A stretch of DNA of 64,000 bases from positions 1-64,000 of the forward strand of contig NZ_BDAG01000025.1 of assembly GCF_002091715.1 (NCBI RefSeq), read 5' to 3'. Position numbers and translations under genes: made by a program. The notes under the pieces are model-generated. The model made no database searches and was not told where the DNA came from. It was given only the letters and a program-made list of their open reading frames with translations. The stretch's first letter is position 1. Each line of letters begins with the position of its first letter. Positions 26,001-34,851 of this stretch are shown piece by piece. This stretch comes from Pseudomonas migulae NBRC 103157. Its GTDB lineage: Bacteria > Pseudomonadota > Gammaproteobacteria > Pseudomonadales > Pseudomonadaceae.

Positions 26001-27926
26001 ACAACTGGCCAGCTTCAACGGGTCCGTGGCGTCGCTTGCCTTCAGCGCCAGGGAAAATACGTCCGGCAAAAAACCGCTCAATGCTGCGCGCTGCAAGTGC
26101 ACCGGAGAGTCGAGTACGGTTTTGATAATCGCTTGTTCCGTCGCACCGAGGGTTCGCGTAACAGCCCGCAGCTTCAGTTCACTGCGTAATGCCGTCGACA
26201 AGGTATGAGTAAAACTCGATTGCAGACTCGCCAGGGAAGACGCGACAAGGTTTTGTGCATCGGCTACCGATTCGGTTGTGGCGGGAATCGCGGGGTGGTT
26301 TTCGAGGACTTGATCGAGAGCCTTCTCAACAGAGTCGAGCAGTGCCAACTCCGTTTTGGCCGACTCGGCGCGCACGGTAGCCGGCTGCGCGCTCCAGCGC
26401 TGGTCCACTCGTGTACTCCAGCGTCCTGAGGCATCGGTGCTCAGCAGTCGATCATCGATCAATCCGCGGACATCCAGCGCCTTGTCGATCAACGCATGAG
26501 GGTCCAGTGTGCCTTCGCTGTCGCGGAAGCGGCTCAAGGCATGGCCAAGGTTATCCCGTTGCTTGCCAAGGATGTCGGTCATGAGTTGTTCAAACACCGA
26601 GCCGATGATCGGTTGACCCTCGATGACGCGATCATCCGGTGCCAGCGCAAGAAAGGTGGCGCGTTCGTCCAGTGACATGAAATTGAGCAGCGTGTCTTCA
26701 TGCCCCTCGCTTTTCATCATTTGCAGCACGATGTTTTTGACTGTGGGCAGATTGCTCGTCGCCTCGATGCCTCTGGACTGGGTGTACAGGAAACCCAGGG
26801 TGTCGGTGCTCCCGATCATCAAGGTCGAAGCCAACTCGACAAAATGCTTGAAGGGCGCGGTAACCCGCACTTTTTCGATGCGTAAAGGATTGGCCGCAGC
26901 AGACGCGAAGCTGGCGCTCATCAATGGCAGGTATTCCTGCGTCGTTAAAGTGCCTTGCTGACGCAGGAGCAACAGTTTGTAGTGAAAGGTATCGCGCATG
27001 CTCTCGCTGAAATACGCGAAAGGTGAAAGCCCATTGCTCATGGGCGTGTTCCAGAATGAGTCGAGCAGGCTGTGCAAATGGGGCGTAAAGCTCTGCGCGA
27101 CCTCTTTGACCGTGCTTTCCCAGGCATGGTTGTCGGCGTCGCTGCTCACGCCGTGTTCGGGATGGGCGAAGACCCTGGAAACACCCGCGGGCCACTGATT
27201 GGTCAGGTAGAAATGCATAAGCGCATCGCTCAGTGATGACGAGGAAATCGTATGGAGATAATCGTCGTCATCGAAGGCAGAAACCGTGTTGATAAAGCTC
27301 TTCAGTTGAGTCAGTCGTTGGTCCAGTTTGGGAAACACTTGGCGTAACGCGTTCTGGAGCGTCTGATCAAGCATCGATTGCAATGTCGGCGTCTTGACCA
27401 GCTCGCTCAGCATCGTCTTGATGTTTTGCTCCTGGTTGTGTCCGAGGATTTGCTCCTGATTCGGAAACACGGCTCCTTCAATCTCTTTGGTGGAGATATC
27501 CAGCGCAAGAGGATCCGGTAAAGCGCAGCGTTGATCGATGGACAGGAAGCGCAGCAGTTCTCGCTTTCCAGTGGCCTGCGCCAGCCACTGCTTGAGTTTG
27601 CTTTTGAGATCAGCCATGTCTGCGAATTTGATCAGGCCTTTCCACGGTGTATAGAGCGTTACCTCTGCGCCGTCGGGGCGGCTCATGGCGAAAGCCCCGG
27701 CCAGTGGGATATCCGTCTTGCCCGTTACGCTCAGCAGTAACTGGTAGACGTGCATGGCATCTTTTTTTTGCGCGATACGGGCAGCGTGGGTGGCCAGGTA
27801 CACGTTTTTCAGCCACTTCAGGTCGTCCATCGTGAAGGTCAACGCTTTTTCGCGATCACCGGGCTGCCTGGCATTGGAGGCGCGTTCTGCCTCGTCGAAA
27901 AAATAGGGCAATGAGGGTTCGTTCAT
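23067..27926 (-). CDS. Giant toxin-like protein with C-terminal aspzincin-like metalloprotease motif
   Basis: 1619 residues from ATG 27926 (GAGG six bases upstream). The long body resembles Pseudomonas dermonecrotic-toxin-like DUF6543 proteins. A beta-rich segment (about 1225-1320: RGKWKDIDIT, LYGPVEGKVYPVARHG, HWRISDE) precedes a C-terminal domain with HELSH at 1484-1488 followed by TADIAY (Asp1495). The HExxH-TxDxxY pattern fits aspzincin (M35-like) zinc peptidases, with Asp as third ligand. There is no signal peptide, TM or Rhs repeat. Base composition is visibly more AT-rich than its neighbours, suggesting acquisition. No immunity or secretion gene is adjacent. The target is unknown. Confidence 0.8.
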   Translation of the reverse strand: MNEPSLPYFFDEAERASNARQPGDREKALTFTMDDLKWLKNVYLATHAARIAQKKDAMHVYQLLLSVTGKTDIPLAGAFAMSRPDGAEVTLYTPWKGLIKFADMADLKSKLKQWLAQATGKRELLRFLSIDQRCALPDPLALDISTKEIEGAVFPNQEQILGHNQEQNIKTMLSELVKTPTLQSMLDQTLQNALRQVFPKLDQRLTQLKSFINTVSAFDDDDYLHTISSSSLSDALMHFYLTNQWPAGVSRVFAHPEHGVSSDADNHAWESTVKEVAQSFTPHLHSLLDSFWNTPMSNGLSPFAYFSESMRDTFHYKLLLLRQQGTLTTQEYLPLMSASFASAAANPLRIEKVRVTAPFKHFVELASTLMIGSTDTLGFLYTQSRGIEATSNLPTVKNIVLQMMKSEGHEDTLLNFMSLDERATFLALAPDDRVIEGQPIIGSVFEQLMTDILGKQRDNLGHALSRFRDSEGTLDPHALIDKALDVRGLIDDRLLSTDASGRWSTRVDQRWSAQPATVRAESAKTELALLDSVEKALDQVLENHPAIPATTESVADAQNLVASSLASLQSSFTHTLSTALRSELKLRAVTRTLGATEQAIIKTVLDSPVHLQRAALSGFLPDVFSLALKASDATDPLKLASCFVLTERGGLDPLNSGKAILWTPALGFEAFNSLKPLQSELDRRLKDNDHRSILLENLGRSERLAGRTYTLAPLQRVFGYFFDHLQKPFVHLDQPNVASALATPLSAGPLAWLLDLVALRSPLTGLRGANDIARSLTTQQKLPAWLARASIKDLMLHGELLQQYLDNVKDDQDYLTGLRSLQRTTHQALEDKLKADDFNIDPDNVQVQISARPTTAASTQTLTEFALSPIKEVDQSLFKLISLDTTVIPEGMDERYIKDLIRDLKPSEQQQKILSEALADTPANADRRKRFYTQLPWQLMHYAHTEKLQERLSETGFDLVCQVMDMPDAIARAAVDGARAIIRPLEFLGVRKGQTVKVPGIYLIGSSAENTTRQVLVAPHSPRHGIKEYENETQLLTELKTRGGLLDWVLMNLENPDRIMLETRMATRTNRVARATQENTDTPVTEVTLASHPIKGHLFGQLLNDNVALLGRLLGCQSDDRKQSEWATIKHVLGEDLHEAYSFFMGKLAYPVTVWRSYRDIKQSAEDLQTHKWAAAIREFISGIAQLASLRGSLETQAPPSIAPAAPVPHMSVARGKWKDIDITAPERTRLKRHENINVDLSSLKHDSTTGLYTHPTTKQLYGPVEGKVYPVARHGTHWRISDEKTRGPHLILNTSKQWELNREASAPRFGLANRLQTRLSVWESMNVDARGMPQIRRVFPQRARQIDEALDLATTYAWNSFRNLQLLKTPGGTVTPAHQLIMDFIHVPTVLPEHVEKLEKVVGDIFAALLDPTLRKQDSSRFAIGRVVEDEDNIFAFTVATDIKNKIYLAEKFFSPKFDYYREHLSDAAFPVDTHSRAATLIHELSHISCQTADIAYLDSGRPFVDLIGTVSPRARELKDALAELQGTALSVKTPYTQLFMNQDADTGVWEELGSTSYEETDHIKERVLALTGADNLSGARTVFKNNSLIRLDVLLANADSVAWLISHLGRQLHVDTP

Positions 27927-28156
27927 GTTTTTCCTCGATGTGCTGCGATCGGCTGTGAATCGCGAGCGATTGGATTGAGGAAAAACAGTACGGTCGTTGA
28001 AAGGCTTCGGTGCGGTACATATTGCTTGTGTCGAACAGGCGGTCAAGACTTGACAGCACGCCGGTAAAACAGCGCTTAATCGACGACTGTTTTCGGTTGC
28101 GTTGCAACCTCGTTTCACCCTGTTGCCCGTACTCAAAAATAAAACTGGAGCTTCAG

Positions 28157-29185
28157 ATGACCGCTACACCCGAAATGGCCGCCAACACTCTCGATTTCGA
28201 CGCGCTCGTTGTTTTGCTTGAACAGATTTTTTTGCGTCACGGCACCTCTGCCGATGTCGCCAGGACGCTGGCCCTCAACTGTGCCGGCGCCGAACGCGAT
28301 GGTGCCCACAGCCATGGCGTGTTCCGTATTCCCGGTTATGTGTCGACGCTGAAAAGCGGCTGGGTCAATGGTAAGGCCGTGCCGGTGATCGAGGACGTGG
28401 CGTCGGGTTTTGTCCGGGTCGACGCCGGCAACGGTTTCGCTCAACCGGCGCTCGCCGCTGCCCGCGCCTTGTTGGTGGAAAAGGCTCGAAGCGCAGGGAT
28501 TGCGGTGTTGGCGATTCGTAATTCCCATCACTTCGCGGCGTTGTGGCCGGATGTCGAGCCGTTCGCCTATGAAGGGCTGGTGGCGTTGAGCGTGGTCAAT
28601 AGCATGACCTGCGTGGTGCCGCACGGCGCCGATCGTCCGCTGTTCGGCACCAACCCGATCGCCTTCGCCGCCCCGCGAGCGGACGGTGAGCCGATCGTCT
28701 TCGATCTGGCCACCAGTGCCATTGCCCACGGCGATGTGCAGATCGCCGCACGCAAGGGTGAGCGTTTGCCGGCGGGCATGGGCGTGGATGGCCTCGGTCA
28801 GCCGACTCAGGACCCGAAAGCGATTCTTGAAGGCGGAGCGTTGCTGCCGTTTGGCGGGCATAAAGGTTCGGCGCTGTCGATGATGGTGGAGCTGTTGGCG
28901 GCGGCGTTGACCGGCGGCAACTTCTCGTTCGAGTTCGACTGGAAGAACCACCCGGGTGCGAAAACACCATGGACCGGCCAACTGTTGATCGTGATCGATC
29001 CGAGCAAGGCCGCCGGGCAGAACTTTGCCGAGCGCAGTCAGGAGCTGGTGCGGCAGATGCACGGTGTGGGACTTAAGCGGTTGCCGGGTGATCGACGCCA
29101 TCATCAGCGGGCGAAGTCCGGCGTGAATGGTATTCAGCTGGACGCGGAGACGCTGGCGAATTTGCGGGAGTTGGCCGGAATGTAG
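28157..29185 (+). CDS. dpkA: Delta1-piperideine-2-carboxylate / pyrroline-2-carboxylate reductase
   Basis: 342 residues of the malate/L-lactate dehydrogenase (Ldh2) family. Typical segments are NCAGAERDGAHSHGVFRIPGY, AIRNSHHFAALWPDVEPFA (catalytic His), TCVVPHGADRPLFGTNPIAF, and LLPFGGHKGSALSMMVELL. The match to DpkA of P. syringae and P. putida is strong. That enzyme reduces delta1-piperideine-2-carboxylate to L-pipecolate with NADPH in D-lysine catabolism. The ATG at 28157 follows a GGAG site and is divergent from the toxin-like gene. It is followed by a REPIN. Confidence 0.88.
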   Translation: MTATPEMAANTLDFDALVVLLEQIFLRHGTSADVARTLALNCAGAERDGAHSHGVFRIPGYVSTLKSGWVNGKAVPVIEDVASGFVRVDAGNGFAQPALAAARALLVEKARSAGIAVLAIRNSHHFAALWPDVEPFAYEGLVALSVVNSMTCVVPHGADRPLFGTNPIAFAAPRADGEPIVFDLATSAIAHGDVQIAARKGERLPAGMGVDGLGQPTQDPKAILEGGALLPFGGHKGSALSMMVELLAAALTGGNFSFEFDWKNHPGAKTPWTGQLLIVIDPSKAAGQNFAERSQELVRQMHGVGLKRLPGDRRHHQRAKSGVNGIQLDAETLANLRELAGM

Positions 29186-29202
29186 CGTCGAGGCACTGAC
29201 TC

Positions 29203-29292
29203 TGTAGGAGCCGGCTTGCTGGCGATGGCCGCGGATCAGTCGATGTAGGTGTCGGCTGATTGTCCGCTATCGCCAGCAAGCCGGTTCCTACA
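29203..29292. repeat. REPIN, TGTAGGAGCCGGCTTGC type
   Basis: Inverted pair between convergent dpkA and the DUF883 gene; the right arm has one substitution (CCGGTTCC). Confidence 0.85.
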
Positions 29293-29324
29293 GGAACCGT
29301 ATTTCAATACTTGATATCGCGGGC

Positions 29325-29642
29325 TTAACGCCGGCCCAGCAACAACCCGACGACCAGACCAAACCCGGCGGAAATGGCCACGGTCTGCCATGGATGCCCG
29401 CCAATGTAGGTTTCAGTGGCTTCGACCGCCGGAAGGGTCCGGTCTCGAACGCGGGTGACCGAGTCCCGTGCCTGCTGGAGTTTCTGGGCGATTTGTCCGC
29501 GAAGCGTGTCGGCTTCTTCGCCGACCAGTGACGCGCTGCTCTTGAGCAGCTTTTCCGACTCTTCAATCAGCGACTGAAGTTCGCTGAAAGCCTGGTCCTT
29601 GATTTGGTCTTCGGCGACTTGTGCGGCAGTTTTCCGGGCCAT
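29325..29642 (-). CDS. DUF883 (ElaB/YqjD-like) membrane-anchored protein
   Basis: 105 residues from the ATG at 29642. A long amphipathic helix (ELQSLIEESEKLLKSSASLV) is followed by the C-terminal TM tail GGHPWQTVAISAGFGLVVGLLLGRR, the hallmark of the ElaB/YqjD family. In E. coli these tether to the inner membrane through the C-terminus and bind ribosomes in stationary phase; here that role is inferred. The ribosome site AAGGAG is well placed. Confidence 0.9.
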   Translation of the reverse strand: MARKTAAQVAEDQIKDQAFSELQSLIEESEKLLKSSASLVGEEADTLRGQIAQKLQQARDSVTRVRDRTLPAVEATETYIGGHPWQTVAISAGFGLVVGLLLGRR

Positions 29643-29806
29643 GAGGTACTCCTTGCAAGTGAATAAGCAGTGAACAATGGAGTTCGCCGCAACGGTAAAA
29701 GTTGCAGTGATTTTGCGCCCGAACGCCATCCTGTAGAAAAATCCAGCGCAGGACATTTCTTCCTACAGTGTAAGATGTCGCCTATTTACGCAGCAGGTAA
29801 TTCCCC

Positions 29807-30058
29807 ATGAGCTTCAATCTGGCCGACAAACCCCTTGCCGAGCGCGCAGCGCTTGAAGACGAGAAATCCCGTCTGTTCGAACTCTGGCAAAACAACCTGG
29901 GCAAAGCCAAGGGCGAGGCTGCGCGGTTGTTCGGCGAGCGCGCCAAGCGCAAAGGCAAATGGGCCGAATGGGTCCGTTCTGAACTCGACGGCATGTCGCC
30001 CCCGGAATTCGCGAACATGGTGCGCAGTGAAGTCAATCGGTTGATGGCGGCCAAGTAA
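29807..30058 (+). CDS. Small conserved-type hypothetical protein
   Basis: 83 residues, highly charged and helical (LADKPLAERAALEDEKSRLF; GKAKGEAARLFGERAKRKGKW), with no TM or signal. I do not recognise a family. It is divergent from the DUF883 gene and convergent with a LysR gene, 10 bases apart. Confidence 0.7.
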   Translation: MSFNLADKPLAERAALEDEKSRLFELWQNNLGKAKGEAARLFGERAKRKGKWAEWVRSELDGMSPPEFANMVRSEVNRLMAAK

Positions 30059-30067
30059 GGCCGAACC

Positions 30068-30985
30068 TCACGCAAAAATCGCGACAATCGCCTCCCGCAC
30101 TTTCAACACCACCGGATCGAGCTGAGTGCTGGTGCGCCAGCCCAGTTCGATCGGGTAGCGCGGCAACGCCAAAGGGCAGGGCAGCAGCGCCAGCCCGGTG
30201 AGTGCTGCAAGGCTTCGAGCGGCATGCGCCGGAATGGTCGCCACCGCCTGACTGCCCTTGAGCAAATGCGGCAACGCTGCGAAATGCGTGGTCGAAGCGC
30301 AGACCCGCCGGCTCAGGCCCAACGCGGCCAGCCCTTCGTCGGTGATCCCGATAAAGCCACCCGATGACACCAGAATATGTTCACGGGTGACGAACGTCTC
30401 AAGGTCTAGGGTGTGCTGTCCCTCGACCAGACTGATCGGGTCGACCAGACACAGATAATCGCCTTCACCCAGCACCCGACGACTGAGCAACCGTTCGGCA
30501 AATCCGCCGGCCGTGATGGCCAGATCGATGCTGCGTTCCATTAGCGCCTGCGCGACGATCTGACTGTGAGTCTGACGGAAGATCAGCCGTAGCTTCGGCG
30601 CGCAGCGGGCGATTTCCTCGATCAAGCGACGCCCGTAGGCGATTTCGAAATCATCTGACAAACCGACCGTGACCGAGCGGCCGTCGTAGTGATCGGTGGT
30701 CGGATCGACCATCGCCAGGCTCTGTCGGCATTTGTTCAGGGCATCGCTGATCACCGGTTTCAACTGATTGGCCTTGAGCGTCGGCGCAAGGCCTCGTCCT
30801 GTGCGTACGAACAATTGATCGCCGTACACATCGCGCAGCCGGCGCAATGCCGCGCTGACCGCCGATTGCGTCACGCCCAGACGCAACGCCGCACGGCTGG
30901 CGCTGGACTCTTCATGCAAGGCTTCGAAGACTTTGAGCAGATTGAGATCGATGGTGGCGATATTCATTTTATTCATATCATTCAT
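30068..30985 (-). CDS. LysR-family transcriptional regulator (NodD-like)
   Basis: 305 residues. The HTH is DLNLLKVFEALHEESSASRAALRLGVTQSAVSAALRRLRD (in part), and the following DQLFVRTGRGLAPT is typical of the NodD/LinR-like subgroup. Several in-frame ATGs exist at the N-terminus (30985, 30976, 30967). It is divergent from a nitrilase-family gene with 57 bases between starts, so it is probably that gene's regulator. Confidence 0.9.
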   Translation of the reverse strand: MNDMNKMNIATIDLNLLKVFEALHEESSASRAALRLGVTQSAVSAALRRLRDVYGDQLFVRTGRGLAPTLKANQLKPVISDALNKCRQSLAMVDPTTDHYDGRSVTVGLSDDFEIAYGRRLIEEIARCAPKLRLIFRQTHSQIVAQALMERSIDLAITAGGFAERLLSRRVLGEGDYLCLVDPISLVEGQHTLDLETFVTREHILVSSGGFIGITDEGLAALGLSRRVCASTTHFAALPHLLKGSQAVATIPAHAARSLAALTGLALLPCPLALPRYPIELGWRTSTQLDPVVLKVREAIVAIFA

Positions 30986-31042
30986 AAGCAGGTTGGTCTT
31001 TATTCATGATCCCGTGGCGCCTGAGAATGAGCAACACCTGAT

Positions 31043-31984
31043 ATGAACGGAGTGACCGCGATGCCCAAGTCAATCGTTGCTGCACTGCAAATAGGCGCCT
31101 TGCCCGGCGGTAAGGCCGAGACGCTGGAACAGATCCTCTCGTATGAAAACGCCATTGCTGAGTCCGGCGCGGCGCTGGTGGTGATGCCCGAAGCGTTGCT
31201 GGGCGGATACCCGAAAGGTGAGGGGTTTGGCACCCAACTGGGGTATCGCCTGCCGGAAGGGCGTGAAGCCTTTGCCCGTTATTTCGCCAACGCCATCGAT
31301 GTGCCCGGGGCGGAAACCGAAGCGCTGGCCGGGCTGTCGGCGCGTACGGGCGCCAACCTGGTGATCGGAGTGATCGAGCGCGCTGGCAACACGTTGTATT
31401 GCACCGCGCTGTATTTCGATCCGCAGGCCGGGCTGGTGGCAAAGCACCGCAAGCTGATGCCAACCGGCACTGAGCGGCTGATCTGGGGCAAGGGCGATGG
31501 CTCGACGTTACCGGTGATCGACAGTCAGGTCGGGCGGATCGGTGCGGTGGTGTGCTGGGAAAACATGATGCCGCTGCTGCGTACCGCGATGTACGCCAAA
31601 GGCGTGGAGGTGTGGTGCGCGCCAACGGTGGATGAGCGGGAGATGTGGCAGGTCAGCATGCGCCACATCGCCCATGAAGGCCGCTGCTTTGTGGTCAGCG
31701 CCTGCCAGGTTCAGGACTCGCCGCAAGCGCTCGGGGTGGAGATTGCCAACTGGCCGGCGGACCGGCCGTTGATTGCCGGTGGCAGCGTCATCGTCGGGCC
31801 GATGGGCGATATTCTGGCCGGGCCGTTGCGGGGAACGCGCGGATTGCTCACCGCTGAAATTGACACAGACGACCTGGTCCGCGCGCGTTACGACTTCGAC
31901 GTCGTCGGCCACTATGCGCGCCCGGATGTGTTCGAGTTGACGGTGGATGAGCGCGCCAAACCCGGTGTCCGGTTCAACACTTGA
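31043..31984 (+). CDS. Nitrilase / carbon-nitrogen hydrolase
   Basis: 313 residues with the nitrilase catalytic set: Glu50 in VVMPEALLGGYPKG, Lys137 in KHRKLMPTGTE, Cys171 in GAVVCWENMMPL. The WGKGDGSTLPV segment is typical of true nitrilases (nitrile to carboxylic acid plus ammonia). An alternative start at 31061 (MPKSIV) would drop six residues. It is divergent from a LysR gene. The substrate cannot be inferred. Confidence 0.9.
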   Translation: MNGVTAMPKSIVAALQIGALPGGKAETLEQILSYENAIAESGAALVVMPEALLGGYPKGEGFGTQLGYRLPEGREAFARYFANAIDVPGAETEALAGLSARTGANLVIGVIERAGNTLYCTALYFDPQAGLVAKHRKLMPTGTERLIWGKGDGSTLPVIDSQVGRIGAVVCWENMMPLLRTAMYAKGVEVWCAPTVDEREMWQVSMRHIAHEGRCFVVSACQVQDSPQALGVEIANWPADRPLIAGGSVIVGPMGDILAGPLRGTRGLLTAEIDTDDLVRARYDFDVVGHYARPDVFELTVDERAKPGVRFNT

Positions 31985-31988
31985 CGTA

Positions 31989-32077
31989 TGTGGGAGCGGG
32001 CTTGCTCGCGAAACGGTGTGTCAGCTAGCAAAGATGTTGGCTGACACACCGCCTTCGCGAGCAAGCCCGCTCCCACA
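31989..32077. repeat. REPIN, TGTGGGAGCGGGCTTGCTCGCGAA type
   Basis: Inverted pair filling the gap between the convergent nitrilase and GNAT genes. Confidence 0.85.
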
Positions 32078-32085
32078 CCGGATCT

Positions 32086-32631
32086 TCAGCGCTGCTGAAG
32101 CCACTCTTCCCGGGTGATTTCCCAGATTTCCCTGGGGAACCGCCCGCCGACAAAATCGCCCTCATCAGTGCGGATCAAGCGCATGCCGGTGCGTTCCGAG
32201 AGTTTGCGCGAGCCGATATTGGGCGCTGCTTTCGGCACCCGCAGGACCGTCCGGCCGAGCGTTTCGAACCAGTATTCGGTCACGGCGGCACTGGCTTCAG
32301 TCATCAGACCCTGGGCTTGCCATGGCGGACCCAGCCAGAATCCGCGGTGGTTGTCCTGTTCATCCATGAGGCTGACATTGCCGATCAGTTGTTCCGGCGC
32401 GGACTTCAACCGCATCGACCAGTGCCACTCTTTGCCCGCAGCCATCGCCGGCAACGCAATATCGCGTAAATAGGTCAAGGCACCGTCAGCGGGATAGGGC
32501 CAAGGCACGAGCGCGTTCAGATACTGCACCACTTTCCAGTGTGCGAACTGCTGTTGAATGCCGTCGGCATCGGCCAATTCCAACGGGCGTAAAATCAAGC
32601 GTTCGGTGTACAGCGTGGGGATGGCGTCCAT
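32086..32631 (-). CDS. GNAT-family N-acetyltransferase (RimJ/RimL type)
   Basis: 181 residues. The pattern fits the Acetyltransf_3 group: LYTERLILRPLELADADGIQQQF at the N-terminus, then GFWLGPPWQAQGLMTEASAAVTEYWFETL and NIGSRKLSERTGM. These acetylate amino groups of proteins or small molecules using acetyl-CoA. The exact substrate is unknown. A ribosome site AAGGAG lies 11 bases upstream of the ATG. Confidence 0.88.
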   Translation of the reverse strand: MDAIPTLYTERLILRPLELADADGIQQQFAHWKVVQYLNALVPWPYPADGALTYLRDIALPAMAAGKEWHWSMRLKSAPEQLIGNVSLMDEQDNHRGFWLGPPWQAQGLMTEASAAVTEYWFETLGRTVLRVPKAAPNIGSRKLSERTGMRLIRTDEGDFVGGRFPREIWEITREEWLQQR

Positions 32632-32657
32632 GTGTTGCGCAACTCCTTGATGCGAAT

Positions 32658-33137
32658 TTACCAGGTGCCGGTCGTCGCTCCCGGCAAACTGAGCTTGCCA
32701 CTGTCGGTAAACCGCATCGTGCCAAACAAGCCGCCGGCCAGTTTGCCGCGCAAGACATAAGGCAGGTTGTTCAGCGTTTGAGTCTGGCTCAGGCCCAGTG
32801 TCTGACGCAGCACCGAGAACGCCGAAACGCTCACCGGCACGGTCAGTACTGTCTCGGAAAAGCGCCCGATCGAGCCCGACTGATCACTGACCCCGGAGGC
32901 GAGGGGCTGGCCGTTGACTGACAGGTCCACCGCCACGCCGTTGTAGTGGATGGCGGTTTCATTGGGATTCTGTACGCGGATTTTCACCGCGAAACGCACT
33001 TCCATGTCCTGACTCTGTAGCGGTTCGAAACCGACCACATTGATGTTCAGCGGGTCGCGATTGGGCAACAGGGCGCAGGCGCTCAGGGACAATAAAAGAA
33101 GGGAAAGGACAACGGCGTGGACACTGCGCATGGACAT
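32658..33137 (-). CDS. LEA type 2 family lipoprotein
   Basis: 159 residues. The lipobox LSAC (Cys21) is followed by a beta-rich WHy/LEA14 domain (NVVGFEPLQSQDMEVRFAVK, RVQNPNETAIHYNGVAVDL, ETVLTVPVSVSAF). Such proteins bind hydrophobic ligands or stabilise the envelope in stress; in Gammaproteobacteria they are mostly uncharacterised. It lies downstream of an NCS2 permease but past a terminator, so it is probably transcribed separately. Confidence 0.85.
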   Translation of the reverse strand: MSMRSVHAVVLSLLLLSLSACALLPNRDPLNINVVGFEPLQSQDMEVRFAVKIRVQNPNETAIHYNGVAVDLSVNGQPLASGVSDQSGSIGRFSETVLTVPVSVSAFSVLRQTLGLSQTQTLNNLPYVLRGKLAGGLFGTMRFTDSGKLSLPGATTGTW

Positions 33138-33146
33138 GCTCTCTTG

Positions 33147-33180
33147 AAGAAAAGGCCGAACCCCTCGTGGCTCGGCCTTG
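33147..33180 (-). terminator. Rho-independent terminator after the NCS2 permease
   Basis: On the minus strand AAGGCCGA and TCGGCCTT flank a loop and are followed by TTTTCTT. It lies between the permease stop and the LEA2 gene start. Confidence 0.8.
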
Positions 33181-33187
33181 AGCGAGT

Positions 33188-34660
33188 CTAGCGGTTCAGC
33201 TGTGCGACAACCGCAGGCGTAGCGGGTTCACCTTTGGCCGGCACGTCCGGGTTTTCCATGACCTGGAGTATCGAGGCTTCGGGATCGAAATCGTCTTCTT
33301 CCAACTCGATGAATTCCTCGGGCAGGAAGATATTCAGCACGATAGCGCACAACGCGCCCACGGTGATCGGCGATTCGAAGATGTTGTGCAGCGCTTTCGG
33401 CAACTCGCGCAGCACCTCCGGCACGGCCGCCACACCCAGGCCCATGCCGAGGGAAATCGCCACGATCAGCATGTTGCGCCGATGCAGGCCGGCTTCGGCG
33501 AGAATCTTGATGCCGGCCACCGCCACGGTGCCGAACATCACCAGCTCGGCGCCACCGAGCACCGGTTTGGGCATCAGTTGCAGCACCGCGCCGATCATCG
33601 GGAACAACCCCAGTACCACCAGCAGACCGGCAATGAAAAACGCCACGTAGCGGCTGGCCACGCCGGTCAGTTGAATCACGCCGTTGTTCTGCGCGAAAGT
33701 CACCATCGGCATGCTGTTGAACACGGCTGCCATGGCCGAGTTGAGACCGTCGGCGAGCAGACCGGACTTGATCCGGCGGATGTAGATCGGACCTTTGACC
33801 GGCTGCCGGGAAATCATCAAGTTGGCGGTCAGATCACCGGCAGCCTCCAGCGGCGATACCAGGAAAATCACTGCCACCGGCACGAACGCCACCCAGTCGA
33901 AGTTGAACCCGTATTTGAACGGCACCGGCACGCTCATCAGCGGCACGTCGGGCATGCTGCCGAAATCCACGTGGCCCATGAGCCAGGCGACGACATAACC
34001 GAAAGTCAGGCCGATCACGATCGCCCCGAGGCGCAGGAATGGCACGTCGACCCGGTTCAATATCACGATGGTGCCCAGCACCAATGCCGCCAACGCCAGA
34101 TGACTGGCCGCGCCGAGATCCGTCGCGCCGAAGCCGCCGGCGATATCGGTCATGGCGACTTTGATCAGCGACAGCCCCATCAGCGTGATGATCGTCCCGG
34201 TCACCACGGGTGTGATCAGCATCCGCAGCTTGCCGATGAACTGGCTCAACACCACTTCAATGAACGCGGCGAAAAAACACACGCCAAAGATCGTCGAAAG
34301 AATTTCATCGGTGCCGCCGCCGCGAGCCTTGACCATGAAGCCGGCGCTGAGGATCACGCTGATGAACGAAAAACTGGTGCCTTGCAGGCACAGTAAACCG
34401 GAGCCGATCGGGCCGAACCGGCGTGCCTGGACGAAGGTGCCCAGGCCCGAGACGAACAGCGCCATGCTGATCAGGTAGGGGATTTCGCTTTGCAGGCCGA
34501 GGGCGCTGCCCATGATCAGGGTCGGGGTGATGATGCCGACGAAACTGGCGAGTACGTGTTGCAGGGCGGCGAAGACGGTGGCGGTCAAATGCGGGCGGTC
34601 GTCGAGGCCGTAAATCAAGTCGCTGTGGCGCGGGGCAGGGGATTTTTCAGAGGCGGTCAT
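33188..34660 (-). CDS. NCS2-family nucleobase/xanthine permease
   Basis: 490 residues with about 12-14 hydrophobic segments. The NCS2 signature VTFAQNNGVIQLTGVASRYV and the QxxxSFxS-like region CLQGTSFSFISVILSAGF identify a nucleobase:cation symporter of the xanthine/uric-acid group. It imports purines (xanthine or urate most likely) across the inner membrane. The acidic C-terminal tail (EEFIELEEDDFDPE) is cytoplasmic. No purine catabolism gene is adjacent. Confidence 0.9.
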   Translation of the reverse strand: MTASEKSPAPRHSDLIYGLDDRPHLTATVFAALQHVLASFVGIITPTLIMGSALGLQSEIPYLISMALFVSGLGTFVQARRFGPIGSGLLCLQGTSFSFISVILSAGFMVKARGGGTDEILSTIFGVCFFAAFIEVVLSQFIGKLRMLITPVVTGTIITLMGLSLIKVAMTDIAGGFGATDLGAASHLALAALVLGTIVILNRVDVPFLRLGAIVIGLTFGYVVAWLMGHVDFGSMPDVPLMSVPVPFKYGFNFDWVAFVPVAVIFLVSPLEAAGDLTANLMISRQPVKGPIYIRRIKSGLLADGLNSAMAAVFNSMPMVTFAQNNGVIQLTGVASRYVAFFIAGLLVVLGLFPMIGAVLQLMPKPVLGGAELVMFGTVAVAGIKILAEAGLHRRNMLIVAISLGMGLGVAAVPEVLRELPKALHNIFESPITVGALCAIVLNIFLPEEFIELEEDDFDPEASILQVMENPDVPAKGEPATPAVVAQLNR

Positions 34661-34743
34661 GGTGGTCTGCGTGCCGAAAGGCGGGCCGGGTCAGAAAATG
34701 GACGCGCAGGATGCCAGAAAATCTGTCGATGTACACAAAACCC

Positions 34744-34834
34744 TGTGGGAGCGGGCGTGCTCGCGAATGCGCTGTGTCATTCAGTATGAGATGTTGACTG
34801 ACACACCGCATTCGCGAGCACGCCCGCTCCCACA
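34744..34834. repeat. REPIN, TGTGGGAGCGGGCGTGC type
   Basis: Inverted pair between the permease gene start and the end of the LysR gene; both arms carry GGGCGTGC instead of GGGCTTGC, so the change is compensated across the stem. Confidence 0.85.
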
Positions 34835-34851
34835 AGGGGTCGCGGTGTTCC

